Part shown: positions 1 through 7,221 of the stretch, piece after piece
Layout of the letters: each line of letters starts with the position of its first letter
Position numbering within the stretch: position 1 is the stretch's first letter
From: Actinomycetes bacterium
Lineage (GTDB): Bacteria > Actinomycetota > Acidimicrobiia > Acidimicrobiales > RAAP-2
Reading direction: 5' to 3'
DNA length: 11,209 nt
Assembly: GCA_021849435.1 (NCBI GenBank)
Contig: JAJZSX010000044.1
Location: 1-11,209 of the forward strand
Translations under genes and position numbers: made by a program
Notes under the pieces: generated by a model
What the model was told of the DNA's origin: nothing
The model's input: only the letters and a program-made list of their open reading frames with translations
The model's database searches: none

Positions 1-165
1 TTCCGATCTGTGCGAAACGGCCTGCGGCCCGCGACGACTGACCTGCGGCCGTTCTTCGTGGCGCTCGAGGAGCCGGGGTGGCGCTGGTCGTCGGGCCACT
101 ACCGCCACGGCGTCACCCTCGCGCCGCTGGCGGCGCTCGACGCCCTGGGGGCGATTCCCTCGTGA
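1..165 (+). CDS. thiO: Glycine oxidase ThiO, C-terminal end only (5' truncated by window edge)
   Basis: Reading frame 1 is open from the first base to the TGA at 163-165 and gives 54 residues; the rest of the gene lies outside the window. The visible part starts with a GLRPATTD motif and continues to WRWSSGHYRHGVTLAP. This matches the C-terminal FAD-domain pattern of glycine oxidases of the DAO family (GLRP...GHYRNG...LAP). ThiO is a flavoenzyme that oxidises glycine to the imine needed for thiamine thiazole synthesis in aerobes. Its stop overlaps the thiS start as GTGA, which supports both the identity and translational coupling. The stretch between GLRP and GHYR is somewhat diverged from the usual form. 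Identity is seen from the motif plus context; enzyme activity is inferred. Confidence 0.82.
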   Translation, partial: FRSVRNGLRPATTDLRPFFVALEEPGWRWSSGHYRHGVTLAPLAALDALGAIPS

Positions 166-356
166 TCACCGTCAACGGCGTCGTGCACGACCTCGCGGGC
201 CGCACGGTCCGCGAGGTCATCGACGCGTTATCGATGAACGACCGAGGCGTCGCCGTCGCAATCGACGGCGACGTGGTCACCAAGAGCCGGTGGGACACGA
301 CCACCATTGACGATGGCGCGGCCATCGAAGTGGTCACGGCCGTTGCCGGCGGATAG
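162..356 (+). CDS. thiS: Sulfur carrier protein ThiS
   Basis: This 64-residue protein has the ubiquitin-like beta-grasp pattern. It opens with ITVNGVVHDL, has a central helix around TVREVIDAL (residues 16-23) and ends in VAGG. The C-terminal Gly-Gly is the residue pair that ThiF-type enzymes adenylate and that carries the thiocarboxylate used by ThiG to build the thiazole ring. I chose the GTG at 162 because it overlaps the thiO stop as GTGA and gives the usual family length of about 65 residues. A longer reading from an ATG at 78 would place thiO sequence in the wrong frame. No strong Shine-Dalgarno precedes the GTG, so coupling to thiO translation is likely. The usual partner thiG is not within the window. 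Confidence 0.9.
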   Translation: MITVNGVVHDLAGRTVREVIDALSMNDRGVAVAIDGDVVTKSRWDTTTIDDGAAIEVVTAVAGG

Positions 357-363
357 GAGAGCT

Positions 364-519
364 ATGTCCAACACCGAACTACTCAACGCGCTCGACGAGC
401 GGATCCTCGAGGCGCTGCGGGCCAAGGCGACGGGCGAGACCATCGCGTTCCTCCTCGAGGCCCGCGCGTGGCTCACCAATCCCGATCAACCCCACGGAGC
501 GCATCGACAGTCGGCCTGA
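364..519 (+). CDS. Small hypothetical protein downstream of thiS
   Basis: I do not recognise this 51-residue product. It starts at an ATG preceded by a good ribosome-binding site, AGGAGAG at 355-361, which overlaps the thiS stop codon. Only seven bases separate the two genes, so they are probably co-transcribed. Residues 3-36 look like two amphipathic helices (TELLNALDERILEAL, then ETIAFLLEARAWL). The tail after residue 38 is polar and probably disordered. There is no signal peptide, membrane segment or cysteine motif. It sits where thiG is often found, but at this length it cannot be ThiG. The strong ribosome-binding site and operon position argue that it is translated; any link to thiamine synthesis is inference from position alone. 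Confidence 0.6.
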   Translation: MSNTELLNALDERILEALRAKATGETIAFLLEARAWLTNPDQPHGAHRQSA

Positions 520-530
520 GGTCCAACGGC

Positions 531-536
531 TATCAT
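531..536 (+). promoter_or_regulatory. Possible -10 element for tRNA-Pro
   Basis: TATCAT lies 10 bases before the first base of the tRNA, which would place the transcription start just upstream of the acceptor stem. No convincing -35 element is seen at 16-18 bp spacing, so this is a weak call. Confidence 0.3.
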
Positions 537-546
537 GGAACGCTCA

Positions 547-625
547 CGGGCTGTGGCTTAGTTTGGTCTAGAGCGCTCGGCTGGGGGCCGAGAGATCGGG
601 AGTTCAAATCTCCCCAGCCCGACCA
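547..625 (+). tRNA. tRNA-Pro, anticodon GGG
   Basis: The full cloverleaf can be folded by hand. The acceptor stem is CGGGCTG (547-553) with CAGCCCG (615-621), perfect over 7 bp. The D stem is GCTT (556-559) with GAGC (571-574), including one T-G pair. The anticodon stem is CTCGG (576-580) with CCGAG (588-592). The anticodon loop is CTGGGGG, with anticodon GGG at 583-585. The T stem is GGGAG with CTCCC around the loop TTCAAAT. A discriminator A at 622 is followed by an encoded CCA at 623-625. The anticodon reads CCC and CCU proline codons. The gene stands alone between the thiS group and the FAH-family gene, 27 bases after the small ORF stop. Confidence 0.97.
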
Positions 626-626
626 T

Positions 627-647
627 CGCCTCGCGTCTCGCGGGGCG
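627..647 (+). terminator. Hairpin just after tRNA-Pro, probable terminator
   Basis: CGCCTCGCG (627-635) pairs with CGCGGGGCG (639-647) over 9 bp, including one T-G pair, around a TCT loop. It starts two bases after the CCA end. There is no T-run downstream, as is common for actinobacterial terminators. The stretch from 648 to 733, up to the convergent FAH-family gene, shows nothing else I can support. Confidence 0.45.
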
Positions 648-733
648 TCGCGTCACTGCACGAGATGGGCTCGCCAGCGCACGCACCACGACCGCCACCG
701 ACCAGGCACGTCGCGCACGGGTCACCGACGCCG

Positions 734-1585
734 TCATTCAGCGTGATTGTGCAGCGTGCCGAGTCCGGCGATGGTGGTGACGACGTCGTCGCCCGATCGC
801 AAGAAGACCGGCGGCTTCTGACCCTGGCCGACCCCGTGGGGGCTGCCCGTGAAGATGAGGTCACCGGGGCGCAGTTCGCAGACGCTCGAGACGTACGAGA
901 CGATCTCGGGCACGCTGAAGACCATGTCGTGGGTCGTCGAGTCCTGGAAGGTCACGCCGTTCACGCGGCATTCGATCTCCAGGTCGTTCGGGTCGGGCAC
1001 CTCGTCGCTCGTCGTGATCCACGGGCCGACGGGCGCGAAGTTACGGTGCGACTTGCCGAGGCTGAATTGGGCGGGCGAACCCGCGAGCTGCAGGTCGCGG
1101 TCGCTGATGTCCTGGCCGACGCAGTAGCCCGCGAGCGCGCCGAGCGCGTCGCCAACCTCGATGTCACGGCCGCCGCGGCCGACGACGAGCACCAGTTCGG
1201 CCTCCCAGTCGGTGCGCGGCGAGACGATCGGGAACGTCACGTTGGCCCCGGCGAGGCTCGAAGCGAACTTCGCGAAGATCATCGGCTGCGGCGGTGGCGT
1301 CAGGCCCATCTCGGCGGCGTGCGTGCGGTAGTTGAGCCCGACGGCAAAGATCTGGCTCGGCTCGGCCACGACGGGTCCGAGTCGGCTGCTGGATTCGAGG
1401 TCGTCGCGAAGAATCGTCTCGGACGCGCCGGGCTTCGCGTCGGCGAACCACGAGCGAACCTCATCGAGCTGGGCCAACAGTTCGCGCGTCGAGGATCCGA
1501 AACGACCGTTCGAGGCTGCGGCCACGTCTACGAAACCCTCGTCGAGGACGATAACTGCGCGGCCGTCAACGTTCGCTATACGCAC
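734..1585 (-). CDS. Fumarylacetoacetate hydrolase (FAH) family protein
   Basis: This 283-residue enzyme has the FAH C-terminal fold. Visible motifs are FAVGLNYRTHAAEMG (80-94), KFASSLAG (106-113), DWEAELVLVVGR (126-137), GYCVGQDISDRDLQ (153-166), KSHRNFAPVGPW (178-189) and GDLIFTGSPHGVG (241-253). The Mg2+/Mn2+ ligands expected in the family are E128, E130 and D159, and all are present. Members cleave or isomerise acylpyruvates, fumarylpyruvate, or the 2-hydroxyhepta-2,4-dienedioate intermediates of aromatic breakdown; some decarboxylate oxaloacetate. The exact substrate cannot be read here. I chose GTG at 1585 because AAGGAGA lies a few bases upstream and homology-like sequence begins at VRIANVDG; the open frame to 1699 adds an unlikely basic extension. 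It is transcribed divergently from the old yellow enzyme gene, 112 bp away. Confidence 0.9.
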   Translation of the reverse strand: MRIANVDGRAVIVLDEGFVDVAAASNGRFGSSTRELLAQLDEVRSWFADAKPGASETILRDDLESSSRLGPVVAEPSQIFAVGLNYRTHAAEMGLTPPPQPMIFAKFASSLAGANVTFPIVSPRTDWEAELVLVVGRGGRDIEVGDALGALAGYCVGQDISDRDLQLAGSPAQFSLGKSHRNFAPVGPWITTSDEVPDPNDLEIECRVNGVTFQDSTTHDMVFSVPEIVSYVSSVCELRPGDLIFTGSPHGVGQGQKPPVFLRSGDDVVTTIAGLGTLHNHAE

Positions 1586-1617
1586 GAGTCTCCTTCGAGG
1601 TCGAATTCGTTCGGACC

Positions 1618-1623
1618 AGTCTA
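1618..1623 (-). promoter_or_regulatory. Candidate -10 element for the FAH-family gene
   Basis: On the minus strand the sequence reads GGTAGACTG, with TAGACT fitting the actinobacterial TANNNT -10 pattern. A start about 7 bases downstream would leave a leader of about 26 bases containing the AAGGAGA ribosome-binding site. No clear -35 is visible. The same GGTAGACTG string precedes the FAD oxidoreductase gene. Confidence 0.4.
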
Positions 1624-1663
1624 CCGAGCCCCGCCGGGATGCCCGTCGCGCGGCGACGACCGG

Positions 1664-1669
1664 TAGATT
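1664..1669 (+). promoter_or_regulatory. Candidate -10 element for the old yellow enzyme gene
   Basis: GGTAGATTCG occurs on the plus strand, with TAGATT as the -10 hexamer. The inferred start near 1676 gives a leader of about 22 bases holding the GAAGGA ribosome-binding site at 1686-1691. No convincing -35 is seen. Confidence 0.4.
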
Positions 1670-1697
1670 CGATGCACCCCCCAGTGAAGGACCGTGC

Positions 1698-2768
1698 ATG
1701 TCTCATCTCTTCTCGCCACTCACGGTCGGTCGTCGGACCGTCAAGAATCGCGCGTGGGTAAGTCCGATGTGCCAGTACTCCGCGCACGACGGCGTCGTCG
1801 GCGACTGGCACCGCGTCCACCTGGGCGCCTTCGCGACCGGGGGTGCGGGCCTGATCATGGCCGAGGCGACCGGCGTCGATCCGGCCGGGCGCATCTCGGT
1901 GTACTGCCCTGGACTGTGGACCGACGCGCAGGCTGACGCGTGGCGTCGCGTCGTCGGCTTCGCCCACGAGCACGGCGCCATGATCGGCGTCCAACTGGCG
2001 CACGCGGGTCGCAAGGGTTCGACCCTCGCACCGTGGGACGACCACGTGCACGCCCACGCCGACGAGGGGGGCTGGCAGACGGTCGCACCGAGCGCGATCG
2101 CCTTTGCGGGCTACCCCGAGCCCCGCGCGCTCGACGCGGCCGAGATCGAACGTCTCGTGGGCGCCTTCGCTGACGCAGCGAGCCGCGCGATGGCGGCGGG
2201 CTTCGACCTGGTCGAGATCCACGCCGCGCACGGCTACCTCCTGCACCAGTTCCTCTCGCCGCTGTCCAACGAGCGCGACGATGCCTACGGCGGCTCCTTC
2301 ACGAACCGGACCCGCTTCTTGCTCGAGGTGGTCGACGCCGTGCGTGAGCGCATCGGGGACGCTGCGCTCTTCGTGCGCCTTTCGGCGACCGACTGGGCCG
2401 AGGGCGGCTGGGACATCACCCAGACGGTGTCGATCGCGTCAATCCTGAAGGACCACGGCGTCGACCTCATCGACGTCTCCTCGGGCGGTAACGTCGACGG
2501 CGTGCACATTCCCGTCGCGCCGGGCTACCAGGTCCCCTTCGCCGAGGCGGTGCGCCGCGAGGCGCAGATCGCCACCAGCGCCGTCGGGCTCATCACCGAG
2601 CCGGTCCAGGCCGACGCCATCATCGCCGAGGGGCGCGCGGACGCGGTGATGCTCGCCCGGGCGCACTTGCGCAACCCCCGCTGGGCCCTCAACGCCGCCG
2701 AGAGCCTCGGCGAGGTGATCGAGTGGCCGCACCAGTTCGATCGCGCGCGCACGCTGCGCCACGGTTAG
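1698..2768 (+). CDS. NADH:flavin oxidoreductase, old yellow enzyme of the YqjM/NamA class
   Basis: This 356-residue TIM-barrel flavoprotein uses NAD(P)H to reduce activated C=C bonds through bound FMN. It carries the marks of the YqjM-like class. SPMCQYS (22-28) has C25, the redox-modulating cysteine of that class. VGDWHRVHLGA (34-44) follows, then IGVQLAHAGRK (96-106) with Q99. EIHAAHGYLLHQFLSPLSN (173-191) holds the ligand-binding pair H175/H178. The conserved arginine of VRLSATDW is R227. The C-terminal phosphate-binding segment is ADAVMLARAHLRNP (314-327). Start ATG 1698 has GAAGGA six bases upstream. It is divergent from the FAH-family gene, so joint use in degrading an unsaturated or aromatic compound is possible but is inference only. 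The next gene in the same direction starts 128 bp later behind its own candidate promoter. Confidence 0.92.
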   Translation: MSHLFSPLTVGRRTVKNRAWVSPMCQYSAHDGVVGDWHRVHLGAFATGGAGLIMAEATGVDPAGRISVYCPGLWTDAQADAWRRVVGFAHEHGAMIGVQLAHAGRKGSTLAPWDDHVHAHADEGGWQTVAPSAIAFAGYPEPRALDAAEIERLVGAFADAASRAMAAGFDLVEIHAAHGYLLHQFLSPLSNERDDAYGGSFTNRTRFLLEVVDAVRERIGDAALFVRLSATDWAEGGWDITQTVSIASILKDHGVDLIDVSSGGNVDGVHIPVAPGYQVPFAEAVRREAQIATSAVGLITEPVQADAIIAEGRADAVMLARAHLRNPRWALNAAESLGEVIEWPHQFDRARTLRHG

Positions 2769-2790
2769 CCATCGCGCGGCGAGGTCTTGG

Positions 2791-2796
2791 TAGACT
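2791..2796 (+). promoter_or_regulatory. Candidate -10 element for the FAD oxidoreductase gene
   Basis: TAGACT sits within GGTAGACTG, the same string found at the inferred -10 of the FAH-family gene. A start near 2803 would give a leader of about 94 bases before the ATG at 2897. The -35 region is not recognisable. Confidence 0.4.
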
Positions 2797-2811
2797 GTCA
2801 GGGCAGAGGCT

Positions 2812-2890
2812 GGTTTGGACACTGGCGTTCGTCTGGAAACTGGGCGAAAGAGGTAGTTCTCAGAGAGGGTGATTCCAACCGCAGGTTGGA
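2812..2890 (+). promoter_or_regulatory. Structured leader with hairpin over the ribosome-binding region of the FAD oxidoreductase
   Basis: TCCAACC (2874-2880) pairs perfectly with GGTTGGA (2884-2890) over 7 bp around a GCA loop. The 3' arm ends only six bases before the ATG, exactly where a Shine-Dalgarno should lie. No other purine-rich ribosome-binding site is placed well. The same TCCAACC could also pair with GGTTTGGA at 2812-2819, with one bulged T, which would free the downstream arm. The leader further contains a loose repeat, CTGGTTTGGACACTGGCG versus CTGGAAACTGGGCG (2810-2846). This arrangement would suit translational control, but I match it to no known riboswitch class. Confidence 0.4.
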
Positions 2891-2896
2891 CACGTC

Positions 2897-4309
2897 ATGG
2901 ACAAGAAGAGTCCCTCGGTCCTTCGTCATCTCGCCGACGTGCAACCAGAGCTCTGGTGGCTCGACGCCGACCCGTTAGAGCCCGCGTCACACTCCGCCCT
3001 GATCGGCGAGGTCGGCGCGGACCTGTGTGTGGTTGGCGGCGGCTACACCGGGCTGTGGACCGCGCTGCTCGCCAAGGAGCGCGACCCCGAGCGCAACGTG
3101 GTGGTCGTCGAGCAGTACGAGACCGGCGCGGGCGCCTCGGGGCGTAACGGCGGCTTCTGCTCGGCGTCGCTGACCCACGGCTTTAACAACGGGATGCGCC
3201 GCTTCGCCGACGAGATGCCGGTCATCGAGCGCCTCGGGCGCGAGAACCTCGACGAGATCGAGGCGACGATCGCGCGTTATGACATCGAGTGCGACTTCGA
3301 GCGCACCGGTGAGCTGCGCGTGGCGCTCGCGCCGTGGCAGATGGACGACATGATCGAAGAGGCGCGTCTGCGCAACGAGATGGGCGACCACGTCCAGGTG
3401 CTCTCGCGCGACGAGGTGCGCGCTCGCGTGAACTCGCCGATCTACCAGGGGGCCATCTTCGACCCCGACGGGACGGCACTCGTGGACCCGGCGCGCCTCG
3501 TGTGGGGCCTCGAACGGGCCTGTGAGTCCCTGGGCGTGACGATCTACGAGAACTCGCGCGTCGAGTGGCTCGAGGACGTCGACGACGCCATCCGAGTCCA
3601 CACCCCCTACGGCGCGGTCACCGCGGCCCACGTGGCGCTCGCGACCAACGTGTTCCCGTCACTGCTGCGCAGCGTGCGCAAGTACGTGGTGCCGGTCTAT
3701 GACTTCCAGCTCGTCACCGAACCACTCAGTGACGAGCAGATGGCGGCGATCGGCTGGGCCGGCCGCGAGGGCGTGGCCGACGCGGGCAACCGGTTCCACT
3801 ACTACCGGCTGACCAACGACCGCTCGATCGTCTGGGGTGGCTACGACGCGATCTACAACTTCCGCGGCCGGGTCCGGCGCGAGTACGAGTTCAACGCCGA
3901 GACCTACGCGACCCTGGCGAGCCACTTCCTCGAGACCTTCCCCCAGCTGTCAGACGTCAAGTTCACCCACGCCTGGGGAGGCGCGATCGACACCTGCACG
4001 CGCTTCTCGCCCTTCTGGGGCACCGCGATGGACGGCAAAGTTGCCTACGTGCTCGGCTACACGGGGCTGGGCGTCGGGTCGACGCGCTTTGGCGCCGCGA
4101 CGATGCTCGACCTGCTCGACGGGCTCGACACCGAGCGCACCCGGCTCAGCATGGTTCGCAAGCGTCCGCTGCCCTTCCCGCCCGAGCCCTTCAAGTGGCT
4201 CTTCATCCGCCTCACCCAAGCCTCGCTCAAGCGCGCCGACGAACACGACGGCAAGCGCAACCTATGGCTGAAGATGATGGACCTCTTAGGAATCGGATTC
4301 GACTCCTAA
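2897..4309 (+). CDS. FAD-dependent oxidoreductase, DAO (glycine/D-amino acid oxidase-like) family
   Basis: This 470-residue protein has an N-terminal FAD-binding Rossmann fold. ADLCVVGGGYTGLWTALLAK (41-60) holds the GGGYTG dinucleotide loop, and VVVVEQ (68-73) ends in the acidic residue E72 that binds ribose. GASGRNGGF (79-87) is typical of the branch including gamma-glutamylputrescine oxidase (PuuB/OrdL) and related amine oxidases. The C-terminal FAD contact GYTGLGVGSTRFGA is at 387-400. Such enzymes oxidise amino acids or amines to imines with release of H2O2 or reduction of an acceptor; the substrate is not deducible. A tail of about 50 residues after 420 contains an amphipathic stretch, FKWLFIRLTQASL. 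No signal peptide is seen, so it is probably cytoplasmic. It appears monocistronic: own candidate promoter and leader upstream, strong hairpin immediately after the stop. Confidence 0.88.
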   Translation: MDKKSPSVLRHLADVQPELWWLDADPLEPASHSALIGEVGADLCVVGGGYTGLWTALLAKERDPERNVVVVEQYETGAGASGRNGGFCSASLTHGFNNGMRRFADEMPVIERLGRENLDEIEATIARYDIECDFERTGELRVALAPWQMDDMIEEARLRNEMGDHVQVLSRDEVRARVNSPIYQGAIFDPDGTALVDPARLVWGLERACESLGVTIYENSRVEWLEDVDDAIRVHTPYGAVTAAHVALATNVFPSLLRSVRKYVVPVYDFQLVTEPLSDEQMAAIGWAGREGVADAGNRFHYYRLTNDRSIVWGGYDAIYNFRGRVRREYEFNAETYATLASHFLETFPQLSDVKFTHAWGGAIDTCTRFSPFWGTAMDGKVAYVLGYTGLGVGSTRFGAATMLDLLDGLDTERTRLSMVRKRPLPFPPEPFKWLFIRLTQASLKRADEHDGKRNLWLKMMDLLGIGFDS

Positions 4310-4350
4310 CGCACACGAGCCCCGGGGACAGGCCCCGGGGCTCGTGTGCG
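4310..4350. terminator. Perfect 18-bp hairpin, bidirectional terminator between convergent genes
   Basis: The base at 4310 plus GCACACGAGCCCCGGGG (4311-4327) pair without mismatch with CCCCGGGGCTCGTGTGC (4333-4349) plus the base at 4350, around an ACAGG loop. It begins directly after the TAA of the FAD oxidoreductase and lies 10 bases past the acsA stop on the other strand. It can therefore serve both convergent genes. Neither side has a T-run, which fits the U-poor terminators common in actinobacteria. Confidence 0.85.
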
Positions 4351-4360
4351 CACAGTTCGC

Positions 4361-6328
<1,968 letters not shown>

Positions 6329-6373
6329 AGTTCCCCCAGGGAGTCGGTAATGCAGCGATAGCGCAATTCGAAT

Positions 6374-6420
6374 GTTGAAGTACTGCGATGCAACGTTGAG
6401 GTGACAGTATCCCTACTGCG
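6374..6420 (-). promoter_or_regulatory. Repeated elements in the acsA upstream region, possible operator
   Basis: Between the satP terminator and acsA, TACTGCG occurs twice on the plus strand (6381-6387 and 6414-6420), 33 bases apart. The second copy is part of an inverted repeat, CAGTA-N4-TACTG (6405-6418). A looser direct repeat, GTTGAAGTACTG (6374-6385) and GTTGAGGTGACAG (6395-6407), is offset by 21 bases. Spacings near whole helical turns suggest a regulator binding site, but I recognise no named motif. I could not fix the acsA -35/-10. Confidence 0.35.
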
Positions 6421-6429
6421 CCCCAAAAT

Positions 6430-6469
6430 GCCAACAGCGCCCGAACCAAACTGGTCGGGCGCTGTTGGC
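6430..6469 (-). terminator. Strong intrinsic terminator after satP
   Basis: On the plus strand CCAACAGCGCCCG (6431-6443) pairs perfectly with CGGGCGCTGTTGG (6456-6468). The outer pair is G6430-C6469, and ACCA/TGGT (6445-6448 and 6452-6455) continues the stem after one bulged A. Read on the minus strand the hairpin is followed by CATTTTGG, a short T-run. A smaller hairpin, GGTGGC-AA-GCCACC (6480-6493), lies between it and the satP stop. It should largely stop satP transcription before acsA. Confidence 0.85.
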
Positions 6470-6506
6470 GGTTGGGTCCGGTGGCAAGCCACCAGTGACT
6501 CGTACC

Positions 6507-7070
6507 TTAGCCGCGCGGGCCGACCGGAAGAACCACCTTCTTAAACGTGTCGTTGATGACACCGGCCGCCGAGGCGTACCAGGCGAGGATTGCCGTCAGC
6601 AAGCCAAGCCAGCCGCCCACCTTCACCATGCTCGCGTGACCGCCGCCCCAGTTCCCAATGGTGAGGAAGATGAAGGTCACGGTCAGGACGAGGAACACCA
6701 AGAACAGAATCGTGTTGGTCTTCATCGAGCCGATCAGCATGTACGCGGTGAAGATGGTCCAGCCGAGCAGGAAGACTCCTACGGACGGACCTGGGAAAGC
6801 CTTCTGGAAGTTGACAAGGGCATACAGCGAAATCCAGAACGCGCCGTATGACGTGAAAGCAACCGCACCGAAGGTGTTCTTGCGCATGAACTCCCACATA
6901 CCAGCAAGTATCTGAGCGAATCCGCCGTAGACCAACGCCAGCGAGAGCGCTGCCGAGACTCCCGCTCCGTGCCACAGGTTGGCGTTCGCGCTGCTCAGAG
7001 CGAAAGTCGTCATCGCAAACGCAGCGAGACCCAACGGACCCGGATCAGCTACCTTGTGTTCGTCTGCCAT
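6507..7070 (-). CDS. satP: Acetate/succinate transporter, GPR1/FUN34/YaaH (SatP) family
   Basis: This 187-residue inner-membrane protein has six hydrophobic segments, at roughly 13-30, 38-57, 67-85, 98-115, 120-138 and 152-172. The family signature NPAPLGL appears here as DPGPLGL (9-15). The second signature, YGGFAQILAGMWEF (48-61), is well kept, and YGAFWIS (75-81) follows it. SatP proteins import acetate, and succinate in E. coli, with protons. Placement next to acsA fits acetate uptake followed by activation. The ATG at 7070 has only a GGGGG stretch eight bases upstream, similar to the acsA site. Base composition dips: positions 6841-6900 are 55% G+C, compared with 68% at 9001-9060 in trpB. 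This could reflect membrane-protein codons, high expression or transfer. The symbol satP denotes the family; acetate as substrate is inferred from family and neighbour. Confidence 0.92.
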   Translation of the reverse strand: MADEHKVADPGPLGLAAFAMTTFALSSANANLWHGAGVSAALSLALVYGGFAQILAGMWEFMRKNTFGAVAFTSYGAFWISLYALVNFQKAFPGPSVGVFLLGWTIFTAYMLIGSMKTNTILFLVFLVLTVTFIFLTIGNWGGGHASMVKVGGWLGLLTAILAWYASAAGVINDTFKKVVLPVGPRG

Positions 7071-7098
7071 TGAAATACCCCCATTTAGAGTTCACAGC

Positions 7099-7120
7099 GA
7101 ACCCTCTGGATTGAGGGTTC
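7099..7120 (-). promoter_or_regulatory. Hairpin or operator in the satP leader
   Basis: GAACCCTC (7099-7106) and GAGGGTTC (7113-7120) form a perfect 8-bp inverted repeat around six bases. It ends 28 bases before the satP start and lies inside the inferred leader. It could be an RNA hairpin or a protein site. No T-run follows, so it is not an obvious terminator. Confidence 0.4.
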
Positions 7121-7157
7121 AGTACCGATTAAACACCAGCGCTCGCGGGCAACGTGG

Positions 7158-7163
7158 CTTATA
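7158..7163 (-). promoter_or_regulatory. Candidate -10 element of satP
   Basis: On the minus strand the sequence reads TATAAG, within the palindrome CTTATAAG at 7158-7165. It is the most promoter-like AT-rich hexamer in the gap. The inferred start near 7151 gives a leader of about 80 bases. The -35 position is occupied by the Crp-like site rather than a consensus hexamer. Confidence 0.45.
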
Positions 7164-7175
7164 AGGGGCCGAAAA

Positions 7176-7191
7176 CGTGAAAACATTCACA
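7176..7191 (-). promoter_or_regulatory. Crp/GlxR-like binding site upstream of satP
   Basis: Read on the minus strand the 16-mer is TGTGA-ATGTTT-TCACG, matching nine of the ten conserved positions of the Crp consensus TGTGA-N6-TCACA. Its centre is about 33 bases upstream of the inferred satP start, overlapping the -35 region. This is consistent with direct contact with RNA polymerase or with repression. Crp-family control of acetate genes is known in other bacteria; the regulator here is inferred. Confidence 0.5.
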
Positions 7192-7221
7192 ATCATTTAC
7201 CCTGGTCATGGTCGACCTCTA

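Noticed and set aside
547..625. tRNA-Pro as an integration (att) site
   Set aside because: No integrase, no repeated tRNA 3' end and no foreign genes are seen in the window.
665..1666. 333-codon open frame on the plus strand opposite the FAH-family gene
   Set aside because: It is a shadow of a clear enzyme on the minus strand; composition is dominated by A, R, D, V and G with no motif.
2797..2896. Glycine or guanidine riboswitch ahead of the FAD oxidoreductase
   Set aside because: The conserved core segments of these classes are not found; only generic G-rich similarity is present. Kept as an unclassified structured leader.
2897..4309. Naming the FAD oxidoreductase puuB
   Set aside because: The shared FAD motifs define a broad family, and no putrescine pathway gene is nearby, so a specific symbol is not supported.
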